A stretch of DNA of 64,000 nt, taken from contig CAMPIQ010000003.1 in the NCBI GenBank assembly GCA_946886475.1, forward strand, positions 1 to 64,000. Reading direction: 5' to 3'. A program made the position numbers and the translations under genes. Every line of letters starts with the position of its first letter. Positions within the stretch are counted from its first letter, which is position 1. The notes beneath the pieces were generated by a model. That model did not search any database, had not been told where the DNA came from, and saw only the letters and a program-made list of their open reading frames with translations. Source of the stretch: an uncultured Chitinophagales bacterium. GTDB taxonomy: Bacteria; Bacteroidota; Bacteroidia; Chitinophagales; Chitinophagaceae. Positions 45,433 through 54,599 of this stretch are shown here, one piece after another.

Positions 45433-45843
45433 TTAATAGTTATCCCTGTATCCACCGCCGCCGCTACTGCCGCCGCGATTGTAACCACCGCCGCCGCCGC
45501 CGTTACCGCCACGGTATCCGCCGCCACCGCCGCCTTTTTTAAAGCCGCCGCCGCCGCCTCCACCGAAGCCGCCTCTTTTCTTAAAGCCGCCGCTGCCTTC
45601 TTCTTTAGGGCGTGATTCATTCACCACTAAATTCCTGCCTTCAACTTCACTTCCGTTAAGTTGGGCGATGGCTGCCTGCGCTTGTTCATCATTTGACATT
45701 TCCACAAAACCAAAGCCTTTGCTTCTCTGTGTGAATTTGTCCATAACGATTTTGGCAGAAGATACTTCACCATACGGTGCAAACAGGTTGGCCAGGTCCT
45801 GATCTTTAAGACCCCAGCTGAGGTTTCCTACGTAAATGTTCAT
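45433..45843 (-). CDS. RRM RNA-binding protein with Gly-rich tail
   Basis: 136 residues. One RNA recognition motif (about residues 1-80) with RNP2 IYVGNLSW and RNP1 KGFGFVEM. The tail (about 88-136) is Gly-rich with Arg, Tyr and Asn, like cold-inducible RNA-binding proteins. The tail's GCC/CCG codons cause a false ORF of Ala residues in another frame. The long 5' gap to the upstream T9SS gene may hold a cold-responsive leader. Function in RNA stability is inferred. Confidence 0.92.
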   Translation of the reverse strand: MNIYVGNLSWGLKDQDLANLFAPYGEVSSAKIVMDKFTQRSKGFGFVEMSNDEQAQAAIAQLNGSEVEGRNLVVNESRPKEEGSGGFKKRGGFGGGGGGGFKKGGGGGGYRGGNGGGGGGYNRGGSSGGGGYRDNY

Positions 45844-45995
45844 TTTGAGAAAAAATTTAAAAAAAATAAAAGGTGTTTACAGCCAACAGAAAACATGAAC
45901 ATTTACGCAACGTTCAATGAGATCGTGAAACTGAAAGAACACAAATCATAACGAATATAAGGAAAATAAATTCATAAAAATAGTACCCGGAAAAG

Positions 45996-46023
45996 AAAAC
46001 TGCCCCCAAAAGGAGGCAGTTTT
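45996..46023 (-). terminator. Terminator-like hairpin after the first T9SS cargo gene
   Basis: 9-bp stem AAAACTGCC (45996-46004) / GGCAGTTTT (46015-46023), 21 bp past the gene's stop. On the minus strand a T-rich run follows. Confidence 0.7.
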
Positions 46024-46043
46024 TAATAACTAAACCTGGTATA

Positions 46044-47249
46044 TTATTGTTTTACAAAGGTTGTGGTCTCAATTTTACCATCACCATTCACTACTTTAAT
46101 AACATACATTCCTGCACTCAGGTTACTTACGTCCATCATGGTATTTGAAATACCCTGGCCTGGCGTAACCATTTTAAGTATCCTGCCATCAATTGTACTG
46201 AGGGTGATTCTTGCCCTGGTATCAAGCCTGTCGTGTTGTAAAGTGATCTGGCTGCTGGCCGGGCTGGGATATACTTTCAGGTCGCTGGTAAAGCTGGTAT
46301 TGTCCTTAAAGCGGATGATGCCGCTGTATTTGATCTTACCATCTATGTCAACACTCTTTATCCTGTAAAATACCTGTGCTGCTTTACTGGTGCGGTCAAT
46401 GGTCCCGTACACTCTTGTTCCCTGAACGGCATTTACTGTTCCTACAGTGTTAAAAGAAATACCGTTTAAACTCTTTTCCAGCTGATATTCTCTTACATCA
46501 ACTTCATCAGCCACATCCCATTTTACTTCAACGCCATTGTCAATTTTATTGGCAGCTACACCAAGGAAATTAACTGGCAGTGGAGCAGCTTCCGTACCAC
46601 CAATGGAGAGGTCATCAAATACAGTAAATGCAGGTTCTGCAATTTCATAAGTAACCTCAACCCTGTAGGCTACACCTGGTGCATTGGTGATGTCCTCATC
46701 AATCAGCCGGATACACACATTACCCTGCATGCCTGAAATCTGTGGAGCGCCACCTGTGTAAGGGGTAGGGGGCGTGGAAAAATCTGTGAATTCATGAAAA
46801 TTTGAGGTTGCAATTACATTGTAAACTGTAAATTCTCCCTGAGGAGTTGCACTGATCACCCGTACCTGAAAGCGGTTTACAGAAGGGTTAGGAACTACAT
46901 AGTAGAATCCTACATCAAAAATCCCAACCGGATTGGGGTTGGCATACAAAGGTGAAATTATGGATACCAGCCTCATACCGCCTCCACCTGGAACAGGAGG
47001 AACTGTACTTACACCATCAACTTCCGACCACCATCCCTGGCTGGTATTGAAGTAAAATGAACTGTTTCCATAATAAATTGAAGGAGAATGAAAACCCTGA
47101 TCATCCGTGTTGAAATTGGCAGTAACATTACTGCAATCACCACTGTTTGATATTGAGGTTACTCCCTGGATCTGGGCATTGACACTGCCGCTGAAGGCAA
47201 TCAATGCAATTAACATTAGGGTTCTGGAGAACGAGTAGACATGTTTCAT
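46044..47249 (-). CDS. Secreted protein with T9SS type A sorting domain
   Basis: 401 residues. Signal peptide about 1-25, cleaved after VNA. The middle is a beta-rich region (PLPVNFLGVAANKIDNGVEVKWDV and YRIKSVDIDGK) with fibronectin-like features common in Bacteroidota exoproteins. The C-terminus (LKVYPSPASS onward, about 75 residues, ending TTFVKQ) is a type IX secretion sorting domain that targets the protein to the cell surface or medium. No catalytic motif recognised. Confidence 0.9.
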   Translation of the reverse strand: MKHVYSFSRTLMLIALIAFSGSVNAQIQGVTSISNSGDCSNVTANFNTDDQGFHSPSIYYGNSSFYFNTSQGWWSEVDGVSTVPPVPGGGGMRLVSIISPLYANPNPVGIFDVGFYYVVPNPSVNRFQVRVISATPQGEFTVYNVIATSNFHEFTDFSTPPTPYTGGAPQISGMQGNVCIRLIDEDITNAPGVAYRVEVTYEIAEPAFTVFDDLSIGGTEAAPLPVNFLGVAANKIDNGVEVKWDVADEVDVREYQLEKSLNGISFNTVGTVNAVQGTRVYGTIDRTSKAAQVFYRIKSVDIDGKIKYSGIIRFKDNTSFTSDLKVYPSPASSQITLQHDRLDTRARITLSTIDGRILKMVTPGQGISNTMMDVSNLSAGMYVIKVVNGDGKIETTTFVKQ

Positions 47250-47392
47250 AGTCGCTAATTATAAATGATTAATAGAAAAACTAAACTCTAAAGTTTCAGG
47301 GGTCTGGCTGATAGTTTTTCGCGACTAAGCGTTTAAGGAAAATGGATACGGTAGTAGTGTTATCAAAAACTGTTCCTTAGAAAATTGGAGGG

Positions 47393-47428
47393 GGAATTCA
47401 ATGGATTGGGGAAGGGAATTCAATGGAT
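47393..47428. repeat. 22-bp-spaced direct repeat GGAATTCAATGGAT
   Basis: Copies at 47393-47406 and 47415-47428, identical over 14 bp and 15 bp with the shared leading G. They lie about 150 bp upstream of the first T9SS cargo gene. Spacing of two helical turns suggests tandem protein-binding sites. Confidence 0.5.
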
Positions 47429-47471
47429 GGTATACAAAAAAAAACATTTTTTGTGTAATTTCATAGTGTTC

Positions 47472-47505
47472 AAAAAAAAAGCCTGCAAAATAATTTGCAG
47501 GCTTT
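47472..47505 (-). terminator. Intrinsic terminator of the rpsF-rpsR-rplI operon
   Basis: GCCTGCAAA (47481-47489) / TTTGCAGGC (47494-47502), extended by AAA/TTT, with a 9-nt T run on the minus strand. It lies 20 bp after rplI. Confidence 0.9.
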
Positions 47506-47522
47506 ACAATTTATTGTGGTAA

Positions 47523-47969
47523 TTATTCAGCAACCACTTCAAAACTTACTTCGGCATGCTGTCCATTTCCGAAATCAATAGAAGCTTTATAAGTACCCAG
47601 CTCTTTTACTTCGTCTGTAATGTTTATTTTCTTACGATCGATATCATAACCTTTCTGGTCCCTGATGGCACGGCTTATCTGTAAAGGAGTTACGCTGCCG
47701 AAGATCTTTCCGCTGGTACCCGTTTTGGCTCCAACTTTCAGAGGCGCTTCGTTTAATTTAGCGATAACACTGTTCATCTGGGCCAGCATCTGGTCCTCTT
47801 TCTTCCTGGCCACCTTTAATCTTTCATCCAGTTGTTTGCGGTTGGAAGGATTGGCTTCTACTGCAAACCCACGTGGGATAAGGAAATTACGGGCATAGCC
47901 GTTCTTTACCTTTACCATTTCGTTTCTTCCGCCAAGATTATCAACATCTTGAATTAAAATAATTTCCAT
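47523..47969 (-). CDS. rplI: Ribosomal protein L9
   Basis: 148 residues, standard length. N-terminal domain MEIILIQDVDNLGGRNEMVKVKNGYARNFLIPRG and a C-terminal domain joined by a long helix (about 45-75). It binds 23S rRNA near the L1 stalk. It is last in rpsF-rpsR-rplI and is followed by a strong terminator. The 95-bp rpsR-rplI gap contains a small palindrome. Confidence 0.98.
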   Translation of the reverse strand: MEIILIQDVDNLGGRNEMVKVKNGYARNFLIPRGFAVEANPSNRKQLDERLKVARKKEDQMLAQMNSVIAKLNEAPLKVGAKTGTSGKIFGSVTPLQISRAIRDQKGYDIDRKKINITDEVKELGTYKASIDFGNGQHAEVSFEVVAE

Positions 47970-48015
47970 TTTGTTGTTTTTAGTCCCCAGAGCCCAATCT
48001 GAGATTGTGACTGTC

Positions 48016-48031
48016 TCCCGCGCCTGCGGGA
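48016..48031. repeat. Small palindrome TCCCGC-GCCT-GCGGGA between rpsR and rplI
   Basis: Six-bp perfect stem, four-nt loop, GC-rich in an AT-rich gap, no T run. Similar in form to the CCCCGC-CTTA-GCGGGG palindrome in the tRNA-Ala-derived repeats at 10.9 kb. Confidence 0.55.
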
Positions 48032-48064
48032 TTAGGGAATGGTACTAAATAATTGTTTACTACG

Positions 48065-48331
48065 CTATTTCAAAAGATCTGTAACATAAGGCAATAAAGA
48101 CATCTGACGTGCTTTCTTAACTGCATCACTTACTTTACGCTGGTATTTCAATGAATTACCGGTAATTCGGCGTGGCAACATTTTACCCTGCTCGTTCAGG
48201 AATTTCTTCAGGAACTCTACATCTTTATAGTCTATGTAGCGGATGCCATATTTTTTAAAGCGGCAAAACTTTTTCGGACGCTTCTCCTGTTTAATGGCGG
48301 TCAGGTATTTAATTTCATTTGGACGTGCCAT
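48065..48331 (-). CDS. rpsR: Ribosomal protein S18
   Basis: 88 residues. Core [25 protein letters not shown] and the [13 protein letters not shown] turn are diagnostic. It binds with S6 to the central domain of 16S rRNA. It starts 3 bp after the rpsF stop, so it is translationally linked to rpsF. Confidence 0.98.
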   Translation of the reverse strand: MARPNEIKYLTAIKQEKRPKKFCRFKKYGIRYIDYKDVEFLKKFLNEQGKMLPRRITGNSLKYQRKVSDAVKKARQMSLLPYVTDLLK

Positions 48332-48334
48332 AAA

Positions 48335-48691
48335 TTAAGCCTCCTGTACTTTTTCAGTTCCTGTTGGTACGCCACTTCTCTTTTTTGCATTATACTCGAC
48401 GGCGTATTTGTCGAGCCTGGTTGCCATGTGACGGAGAACACTCTCATCACGTAGAAGCTGGATCTTCAGCTTCTCATTGAAGTCGGATGGCGCAGTAAAT
48501 TCCACAACCCAGTATAAACCTGTGGTTTTTTTCTGGATCGGGTACGCCAGTGATTTTAGTCCCCAGGGATTTTCCGCAACGATCTGGCCGCCATTATCGG
48601 TTACCAGGGTTGTGTACTTTTTCTGAGCAGCTTTGAATTCATCATCGCTCAGAACCGGGGTAAAAATCACCATCAATTCGTAATTGTTCAT
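48335..48691 (-). CDS. rpsF: Ribosomal protein S6
   Basis: 118 residues. Begins NNYELMVIFTPVLSDDEF and contains the family segment ENPWGLKSLAYPIQKKTTGLYW. It partners S18 in the small subunit and, with S18, can bind its own mRNA leader in other bacteria. First gene of the rpsF-rpsR-rplI operon; the leader has a perfect stem (see the regulatory entry). Confidence 0.98.
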   Translation of the reverse strand: MNNYELMVIFTPVLSDDEFKAAQKKYTTLVTDNGGQIVAENPWGLKSLAYPIQKKTTGLYWVVEFTAPSDFNEKLKIQLLRDESVLRHMATRLDKYAVEYNAKKRSGVPTGTEKVQEA

Positions 48692-48725
48692 TACCCTTGT
48701 GTTTTGTGATTAAATAAAATTGTTT

Positions 48726-48764
48726 TTCCCTTCATCATATGAATGATCATTTTTTTGAAGGGAG
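48726..48764 (-). promoter_or_regulatory. Hairpin in the rpsF mRNA leader
   Basis: CCCTTCA pairs perfectly with TGAAGGG in the transcript between the candidate promoter and rpsF; the loop holds shorter ATCAT/ATGAT repeats. It may be an S6:S18 autoregulatory leader, but I cannot match it to the known motif. Confidence 0.4.
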
Positions 48765-48766
48765 CG

Positions 48767-48774
48767 CAAAGGTA
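48767..48774 (-). promoter_or_regulatory. -7 element (TACCTTTG) of the rpsF operon
   Basis: Exact TAnnTTTG match on the minus strand, giving a leader of roughly 65-70 nt. Confidence 0.6.
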
Positions 48775-48870
48775 AGGCGGGGAATCCAGATTTGCAGGCA
48801 ACCGGGGTGGGAATTTTAGAACCCGTTGTTAAATTCTTTCCGGATTGTCAAAGGTAAGCATGAAAAAAGA

Positions 48871-48894
48871 AAAAGGGGGCCCTACGCCCCCTTT
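48871..48894 (-). terminator. Intrinsic terminator of the second T9SS cargo gene
   Basis: AAAGGGGGC (48872-48880), loop CCTAC, GCCCCCTTT (48886-48894). On the minus strand it is followed by TTCTTTTTTC, 17 bp past the stop codon. Confidence 0.85.
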
Positions 48895-48911
48895 CAACGC
48901 CCGGGTCAATA

Positions 48912-51389
48912 CTACCACTTAATGAACTGCGACCTGAGAATGGCGTCACCACTGATCTGCACACTGTACCAGCCAGGTTGCAGACGGCTTACTGTCAGGT
49001 TTTGGGTGATGGCGCCTCCCTGATGGTGAACAGAACGTTGCATTACGATCCTTCCCGAAACGTCGTAGATCTTTATTTCATATTTACCTGCGGATAGATT
49101 ACCTGCCTGGATCAACAGCTCATCTCCCGGCACCGGATTTGGATATATCCGGAGATTCCCGGTAGTTGAATGGGTGGAGATCCGGATAATGGAACTGAAA
49201 GCTTTGTTCCCATTCAGCTCAACAGAGCCGATCCTGTAAAAATTATTTCCGGGAACGGGATTCTTATCAATGACCCTGTAGTAGGCTTTACTGCCATCGT
49301 TTTTGCCGGGTTTCAATGTATCAACCGCGATAAAATGATTTCCGTCCATGGATCTTTCGATTATATATTCATCGAGGTTTTCTTCAATTTCATTTCCAAA
49401 TTCCAGTTGAATTCCATTTGCAACCTGAAAGGCTTTTAAGCTTGTAAATCTTACAGGTAATGGTCCATTGGCCAGAGGATTACCTGTTACTGAAATATCA
49501 TCAAGGGCAAATTCGTCCCGGCTGCCGGTACCGGACACATCTGCACTGCTCCATCTTATATATAAATACTGGCCGGGAAGAATATCAAAACCTGTTATTT
49601 CCGCAGTTTTAGCATACATCATCCAGGCTGGTGAAGGATCGGCAGCTGCAGGTGAGGAATGGTCAAGAATAGTGATATCTGTATAATTGATATGATCCGT
49701 TGAATAGGAAATATTAAATGAACTGCTCCGGTCAGCATTATTAAATACATACAATGTATAAGCAATGCCCAGCTGTTTTAAATTGACCCCCGTTTGGTTT
49801 TGAATGCGTAAGGTAATTGTTCCCGGAGCCCAGTCATTTGTTCCCGGTTGAAAGCCTAAGGCCCTGTTTCCCGGTGCAAATGGTTCAAAGGAGTACATGC
49901 CTCCTGTGGAGGGATGTGTATTGGTGAATCCACGTGCATAGTCTCCGCTTGTTTTGGTTTCATTAAAATCCATATTCCCGTCTGTCCAGCCGGCAACTGC
50001 CCAGGCACCGGAACTTAATTGACCAAAAACAGGAGCAGGAGCAAACCCGGTTCCATTATACTGGCCATTATTTGCTTCATAGGACGTATGGTCAAAATCA
50101 ATAAGAAAGGATGTATTCATTGCCGACAGCTGAAAACCTGATAGTCCGCCATTGGTTATCTGGTTTGCTATTACTGCATTGGCTGCATAATTAATGGCTT
50201 CAGGCACTGTTGCCTGATTATATTCAAAAACTGCAACGTGGTATACGGTTGAAGGAGACAGGCCGCTTACCTGTACCTGGGTTCCTGTGCCGGAATAAAC
50301 TACATATTCGCCGGGTTCAGTAGATTGACCGGATCCAAAAACAGGAGATGAGTTGTAATTTATTCCATCTACCGGAATATCGTTCACAATACTTCCGGCC
50401 TTCATAATTACAATCCTTCCGCTTCCGTCACCTGCAGTAAAATTGATATCAAATCCATTCGTTGAAACATTGGAAAAATGAATGGTTGATGTAGTTGCAG
50501 GTTCTTCCGGCAGCACTAATCCTGCAACCTGAATACTTTGCGGAACAGCTGCGTTGCTATTGACCTGTATTTGTCCGCCATTTATTCCATAAGTAATGGA
50601 ATGCTGTCTTACATAAACTGTGGTTGCCATCACCGATCCCGCTGACTGAGGTAATATCACCAGGGTATTATAACCTGAATTTATATTCAGGGATAATTCG
50701 TAGCCTTCAGGTGCGGTAATATGGATGTCATCTGTAAGCGCGGATCCACCTACTGAAAAAGATTGGGGATTTGAAGGTGCACCAAAAAGAGAATTAAATG
50801 AATTGAGACTGGAAGCAATATTGATAAGGGGTGAATTAACCTGCGGCAAAACCGATCCTTCAAATGTAAAATCATTGATGCTGAAAGTGCCGGCAGTACT
50901 GCTTCCTCCCCACCCATAGATCCTGAAGCTTATGGTTGTTTGAATGTTCTGAAAAACAGAGCCGGTAAGGTTTACTGTGGAACCGGTAGCGCTCAATGCG
51001 GCTACTTCACTGGTAAACCCATCAACACTGGACCTTAATGAAAATTGTACAGGTCCGGATGCAGATGCCTGTCCCGTAAAAACAAAACTGTTGAAATTGA
51101 TACTGTTGCCTGCTTCAGGAGAAAGGATGAATTCAAAATAATCGTTTTCATCCGGTATTACACCAATGCTCCATCCACTTGCATTATAACGGTTATTGCT
51201 ATTCGATCCTGTTATGCCGGTCCCTCTTCCTATACCGGAAGCAATGAGGTTGGGGTCTGTTACCTGGCCTTCAGTATATGGATTGGATGTATTTGGGTTG
51301 GTGCCAGTAATTGTATTTGAGAAAATTGCCTGCGGCCACAACATTCCGTAACAACATAAGAATACCACAGTGATGAAAAGCTTTCTCAT
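48912..51389 (-). CDS. Large secreted protein with T9SS type A sorting domain
   Basis: 825 residues with a signal peptide (about 1-24). It contains beta-rich modules: a discoidin/lectin-like first third, a segment like bacterial Ig folds (PQSFSVGGSALTDDIHITAPEGYELS), a fibronectin III-like part and a domain with DEFALDDISVTGNP. The C-terminus (LRIYPNPVPGDELL onward) is the T9SS type A domain, ending LRSQFIKW. No enzyme motif recognised; an adhesin or matrix protein is possible. Transcribed toward the rpsF operon but separated by its own terminator. Confidence 0.88.
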   Translation of the reverse strand: MRKLFITVVFLCCYGMLWPQAIFSNTITGTNPNTSNPYTEGQVTDPNLIASGIGRGTGITGSNSNNRYNASGWSIGVIPDENDYFEFILSPEAGNSINFNSFVFTGQASASGPVQFSLRSSVDGFTSEVAALSATGSTVNLTGSVFQNIQTTISFRIYGWGGSSTAGTFSINDFTFEGSVLPQVNSPLINIASSLNSFNSLFGAPSNPQSFSVGGSALTDDIHITAPEGYELSLNINSGYNTLVILPQSAGSVMATTVYVRQHSITYGINGGQIQVNSNAAVPQSIQVAGLVLPEEPATTSTIHFSNVSTNGFDINFTAGDGSGRIVIMKAGSIVNDIPVDGINYNSSPVFGSGQSTEPGEYVVYSGTGTQVQVSGLSPSTVYHVAVFEYNQATVPEAINYAANAVIANQITNGGLSGFQLSAMNTSFLIDFDHTSYEANNGQYNGTGFAPAPVFGQLSSGAWAVAGWTDGNMDFNETKTSGDYARGFTNTHPSTGGMYSFEPFAPGNRALGFQPGTNDWAPGTITLRIQNQTGVNLKQLGIAYTLYVFNNADRSSSFNISYSTDHINYTDITILDHSSPAAADPSPAWMMYAKTAEITGFDILPGQYLYIRWSSADVSGTGSRDEFALDDISVTGNPLANGPLPVRFTSLKAFQVANGIQLEFGNEIEENLDEYIIERSMDGNHFIAVDTLKPGKNDGSKAYYRVIDKNPVPGNNFYRIGSVELNGNKAFSSIIRISTHSTTGNLRIYPNPVPGDELLIQAGNLSAGKYEIKIYDVSGRIVMQRSVHHQGGAITQNLTVSRLQPGWYSVQISGDAILRSQFIKW

Positions 51390-51538
51390 AAAAACATTTT
51401 TATCCTTGTGCTAAACTATAGAGGGGGGAAAGCTGTTCAAGGAGAAAATAAACAGGATTTTCTGTTTTTTTTCCCCTTATTTATATCAGATTATAACTTG
51501 CGGTATCAGGCGTCCGGATTTTGGAATTATCAATTGCT

Positions 51539-52564
51539 TTATCCGGTTTCCCTTGTATTTATATACAATTCCTTAACCAGCACAATTATGATCACCATGA
51601 GAGGAGTGGCCAGAACCAGGCCCCAGGCACCGGTTAAAGGAGAAATGAGTAATTGTGCAATTATGATCAGGGCAGGGGGGATGCTTACCAGCTTCTGTTG
51701 AACCATTGGAGTAATAAAATTACTTTCCAGCACCTGTATCAGTATGTAGAGGCCTGCAACCAATAATGCTGTTGTAGAACTGTCCATGAGCCCAATAAGA
51801 ACTGCAGGGATCATGGCAATGAGAGGCCCAAAATTGGGAATGAAATTTAGCAAGCCTGCAATGATGGCAAGCGCCAGCCACATGGGTACTCCAATTATTG
51901 CCAGTCCAATTGATGAAAGTATGGTAACCACCAGCATGGCCAGTAACTGTCCCTTCAGCCATTTTTTAAGATTTTCAGCCAGCTTTCTCAAAACGTCATC
52001 TGTCTTCTTCTGGTGGCCGGGTGGTGCCAGTTTCACTATCCCGCTTTTATAGAGCTTGGGCGACACTGTAAAAAAAATGCCGATGAACAAAACCACATAG
52101 ATATCACCCAGTATACCAAAAGTTGATTTAAAAAGTGTACCCGCTGTGGTTTCAATATTTTTTTGAGTTTGTGGCGATGAAATCTTTTCAACGATCTTTT
52201 TTCCTATGGCTGATTTCTGTAAATAGGTTTTTGCGTTTTCAATTGTAGTAGGCAGGGTTTCAGTTAGTGCGGCTACCTGGGCCTGGAATTTAGCTCCGAT
52301 CATCCAGAATACAAAGATCAGTAACAAGAGGCTGCCGATAATTGAAGTGGCCAGGCAGGCTCCTTCTTTCCAATTGGTTTTCCTGCATATGTAGCCGCTT
52401 AGTCCCCTGAAATAAACTGCAATCAGCGTACCTGCCAGCAATAACAACATCACACTGAATGTTGCCCTGAATAATAGAATGATAATGGCAATAAAGGCCA
52501 ATATCCCTCCTGCAATCCAGATCTTTTGGGGATAGGTATAGTTATCGTCCTTGCGTGCTGTCAT
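51539..52564 (-). CDS. AI-2E family (PF01594) membrane transporter
   Basis: 341 residues with about eight transmembrane helices. N-terminal pair at about 12-50, then helices near 65-85 and 150-170. The C-terminal half is typical of PF01594, including GPLIAMIPAVLIGL and PLTGAWGLVLATPLMVI. Members include autoinducer-2 exporters, Na+/H+ exchangers and other permeases, so a substrate cannot be assigned. Divergent from the GH15 gene with a 205-bp gap lacking a convincing -7 element. Confidence 0.9.
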   Translation of the reverse strand: MTARKDDNYTYPQKIWIAGGILAFIAIIILLFRATFSVMLLLLAGTLIAVYFRGLSGYICRKTNWKEGACLATSIIGSLLLLIFVFWMIGAKFQAQVAALTETLPTTIENAKTYLQKSAIGKKIVEKISSPQTQKNIETTAGTLFKSTFGILGDIYVVLFIGIFFTVSPKLYKSGIVKLAPPGHQKKTDDVLRKLAENLKKWLKGQLLAMLVVTILSSIGLAIIGVPMWLALAIIAGLLNFIPNFGPLIAMIPAVLIGLMDSSTTALLVAGLYILIQVLESNFITPMVQQKLVSIPPALIIIAQLLISPLTGAWGLVLATPLMVIIIVLVKELYINTRETG

Positions 52565-52769
52565 TTATAATCTTAATTCTTGCCGTTCCTGAATGTATGG
52601 TTGTGATTGCAGCAACAATTCTGCCACCCCATACAACAGGTGTGCAGTACATTATTTAAAACCGGGAGCCAGGGCTTCATTCAAATTAGAATTTCATTAA
52701 AGATGGCATAATGCAACAGGTTTTAGAAAAGTTCATGCATGGTGGAACAGCTATTGTATAGATTGCGGT

Positions 52770-54599
52770 ATGCATTACCAGCCAATTGAGAATTATGGGG
52801 TCATTGGAGATCTCAATACCGTTGCCATGGTTGGACTAAATGGGTCCATTGATTTCATGTGTTTTCCCGATTTTGATTCGCCATCTGTATTTGCTGCACT
52901 TCTTGATGATGAAAAAGGTGGAAAATTCCTTGTTTGTCCGGCTTTCGAAGGAATGAAATCAAAACAGTTATACCTGCCCGATACCAATGTTTTGCTGACC
53001 CGTTTTTTATCAGAAGAAGGAGTGGGTGAGATCACTGATTTTATGCCCGTGGAAGAGTTATTCAATGGAAAGGAACTTATTCGCAGGGTCACTACCGTTA
53101 GAGGAGAAGTGCATTATAAAATGCTCTGTGCTCCCAGGTTCAATTATGCCCGCAGTACACACAGAATTGAAATGAAATCGGAAAATGAATTCATTTTTAT
53201 CAGCGAAGGGGAAGACCGTACCATGTTAAGATTATACAGTTCCGTACCAATGAGCTTATCAGGTAATGATGCAATAGCGGAATTTACACTGAGTGCCGGC
53301 CAAACAGCCGATTTTCTTCTTGAGACCGTTGACAAAAGTCATATTGAAGAAAAAGATTTTAAAACTTTTATTACTAAAAGCCTTTTTGAAACGGTTAATT
53401 ACTGGAAAAACTGGATCTCACAATCCAATTACCGCGGCAGGTGGATGGAAATTGTGAACAGGTCGGCCCTGGTTTTAAAACTGCTTACATCTTACCGCTA
53501 TGGTTCCATTGTAGCAGCACCCACCTTCAGTATTCCTGAAAGCATAGGATTCAAACGCAACTGGGATTACCGGTTTACCTGGATACGTGATGCATCGTTT
53601 ACCGTTTATTCATTATTAAGAATGGGTTATTCCAAAGAAGCGGGTGCTTTTATGAACTGGGTTGAAAAATTGTGCACAGATATCAAAGGACAAAACAGAA
53701 TGGGTATCATGTATTCAATTGATGGTGACCGTCAGCTGGAGGAAATAATCCTCGACCATCTTGAAGGATACATGAAGTCCAAACCGGTGCGCATTGGTAA
53801 TGATGCCTACAGGCAGCTGCAACTGGATATCTATGGAGAATTGCTCGACTCGGTGTATGTGTTTGATAAATATGGCGAGCCTATTTCACATGATTTCTGG
53901 AAGGACCTTAAAAATCAGATCGACTGGTTGATAACCGGCTGGGATCAGCCTGATGAAGGTATTTGGGAAGTGAGAGGGGGAAAGAAGAATTTTCTTTACT
54001 CAAGACTCATGTGCTGGGTTGCTTTTGACCGGGCCATTAAAATTGCAGCACACAGGTCTTTTCCGGTAAACCCTCAATGGATAGTGGAGAGGGATAAGAT
54101 ATATAATAATATATTTTCTGAATTCTGGAATGAGGAGGAAAAAGCATTTATGCAATACCCGGGATCTTCAACGGTTGATGCCTCTTCCTTACTCATGCCG
54201 CTTGTAAAATTCATCAGTCCTAAAGATCCAAGATGGCTTTCTACTTTGGATAAGATTGAAAAAGAACTGGTATCCGATTCGCTGGTTTACCGGTACCGGC
54301 CAGATTTAGCCGCTCCGGATGGTTTCACCAGTCATGAAGGTACTTTTTCCATGTGTACCTTCTGGTATGTGGAATGTTTGTCAAGAGCAGGGCAACTGGA
54401 GAAAGCAAGGTTCTATTTTGAAAAAATGCTTGGTTATGCCAATCACCTTGGCCTTTATTCTGAGCAGTTAGGATTCAGGGGTGAACACCTCGGCAATTTT
54501 CCACAGGCTTTTACCCACCTTGGACTGATCAGCGCTGCATATAGTCTGGATGAACAATTAGATGATGTAAGGAATAAAAACACAAACAATGTAATATGA
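52770..54599 (+). CDS. Glycoside hydrolase family 15 enzyme (trehalase or glucoamylase type)
   Basis: 609 residues. The N-terminal beta-sandwich domain (MHYQPIENYGVIGDL, NGSIDFMCFPDFDSPSVFA) and the alpha/alpha barrel match bacterial GH15. Acid/base regions are SIGFKRNWDYRFTWIRDAS in the middle and SHEGTFSMCTFWYVE near the C-terminus. Mycobacterial-type trehalases belong to this subgroup. The nearby trehalose-6-phosphate synthase and the glucose dehydrogenase overlapped by 4 bp suggest it releases glucose from trehalose, but glucoamylase activity is not excluded. No signal peptide, so cytoplasmic. Confidence 0.9.
   Translation: MHYQPIENYGVIGDLNTVAMVGLNGSIDFMCFPDFDSPSVFAALLDDEKGGKFLVCPAFEGMKSKQLYLPDTNVLLTRFLSEEGVGEITDFMPVEELFNGKELIRRVTTVRGEVHYKMLCAPRFNYARSTHRIEMKSENEFIFISEGEDRTMLRLYSSVPMSLSGNDAIAEFTLSAGQTADFLLETVDKSHIEEKDFKTFITKSLFETVNYWKNWISQSNYRGRWMEIVNRSALVLKLLTSYRYGSIVAAPTFSIPESIGFKRNWDYRFTWIRDASFTVYSLLRMGYSKEAGAFMNWVEKLCTDIKGQNRMGIMYSIDGDRQLEEIILDHLEGYMKSKPVRIGNDAYRQLQLDIYGELLDSVYVFDKYGEPISHDFWKDLKNQIDWLITGWDQPDEGIWEVRGGKKNFLYSRLMCWVAFDRAIKIAAHRSFPVNPQWIVERDKIYNNIFSEFWNEEEKAFMQYPGSSTVDASSLLMPLVKFISPKDPRWLSTLDKIEKELVSDSLVYRYRPDLAAPDGFTSHEGTFSMCTFWYVECLSRAGQLEKARFYFEKMLGYANHLGLYSEQLGFRGEHLGNFPQAFTHLGLISAAYSLDEQLDDVRNKNTNNVI

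Noticed and set aside
45426..45620. Alanine-rich ORF opposite phase of the RRM gene
   Set aside because: Caused by the GCC/CCG codons of the Gly-rich tail.
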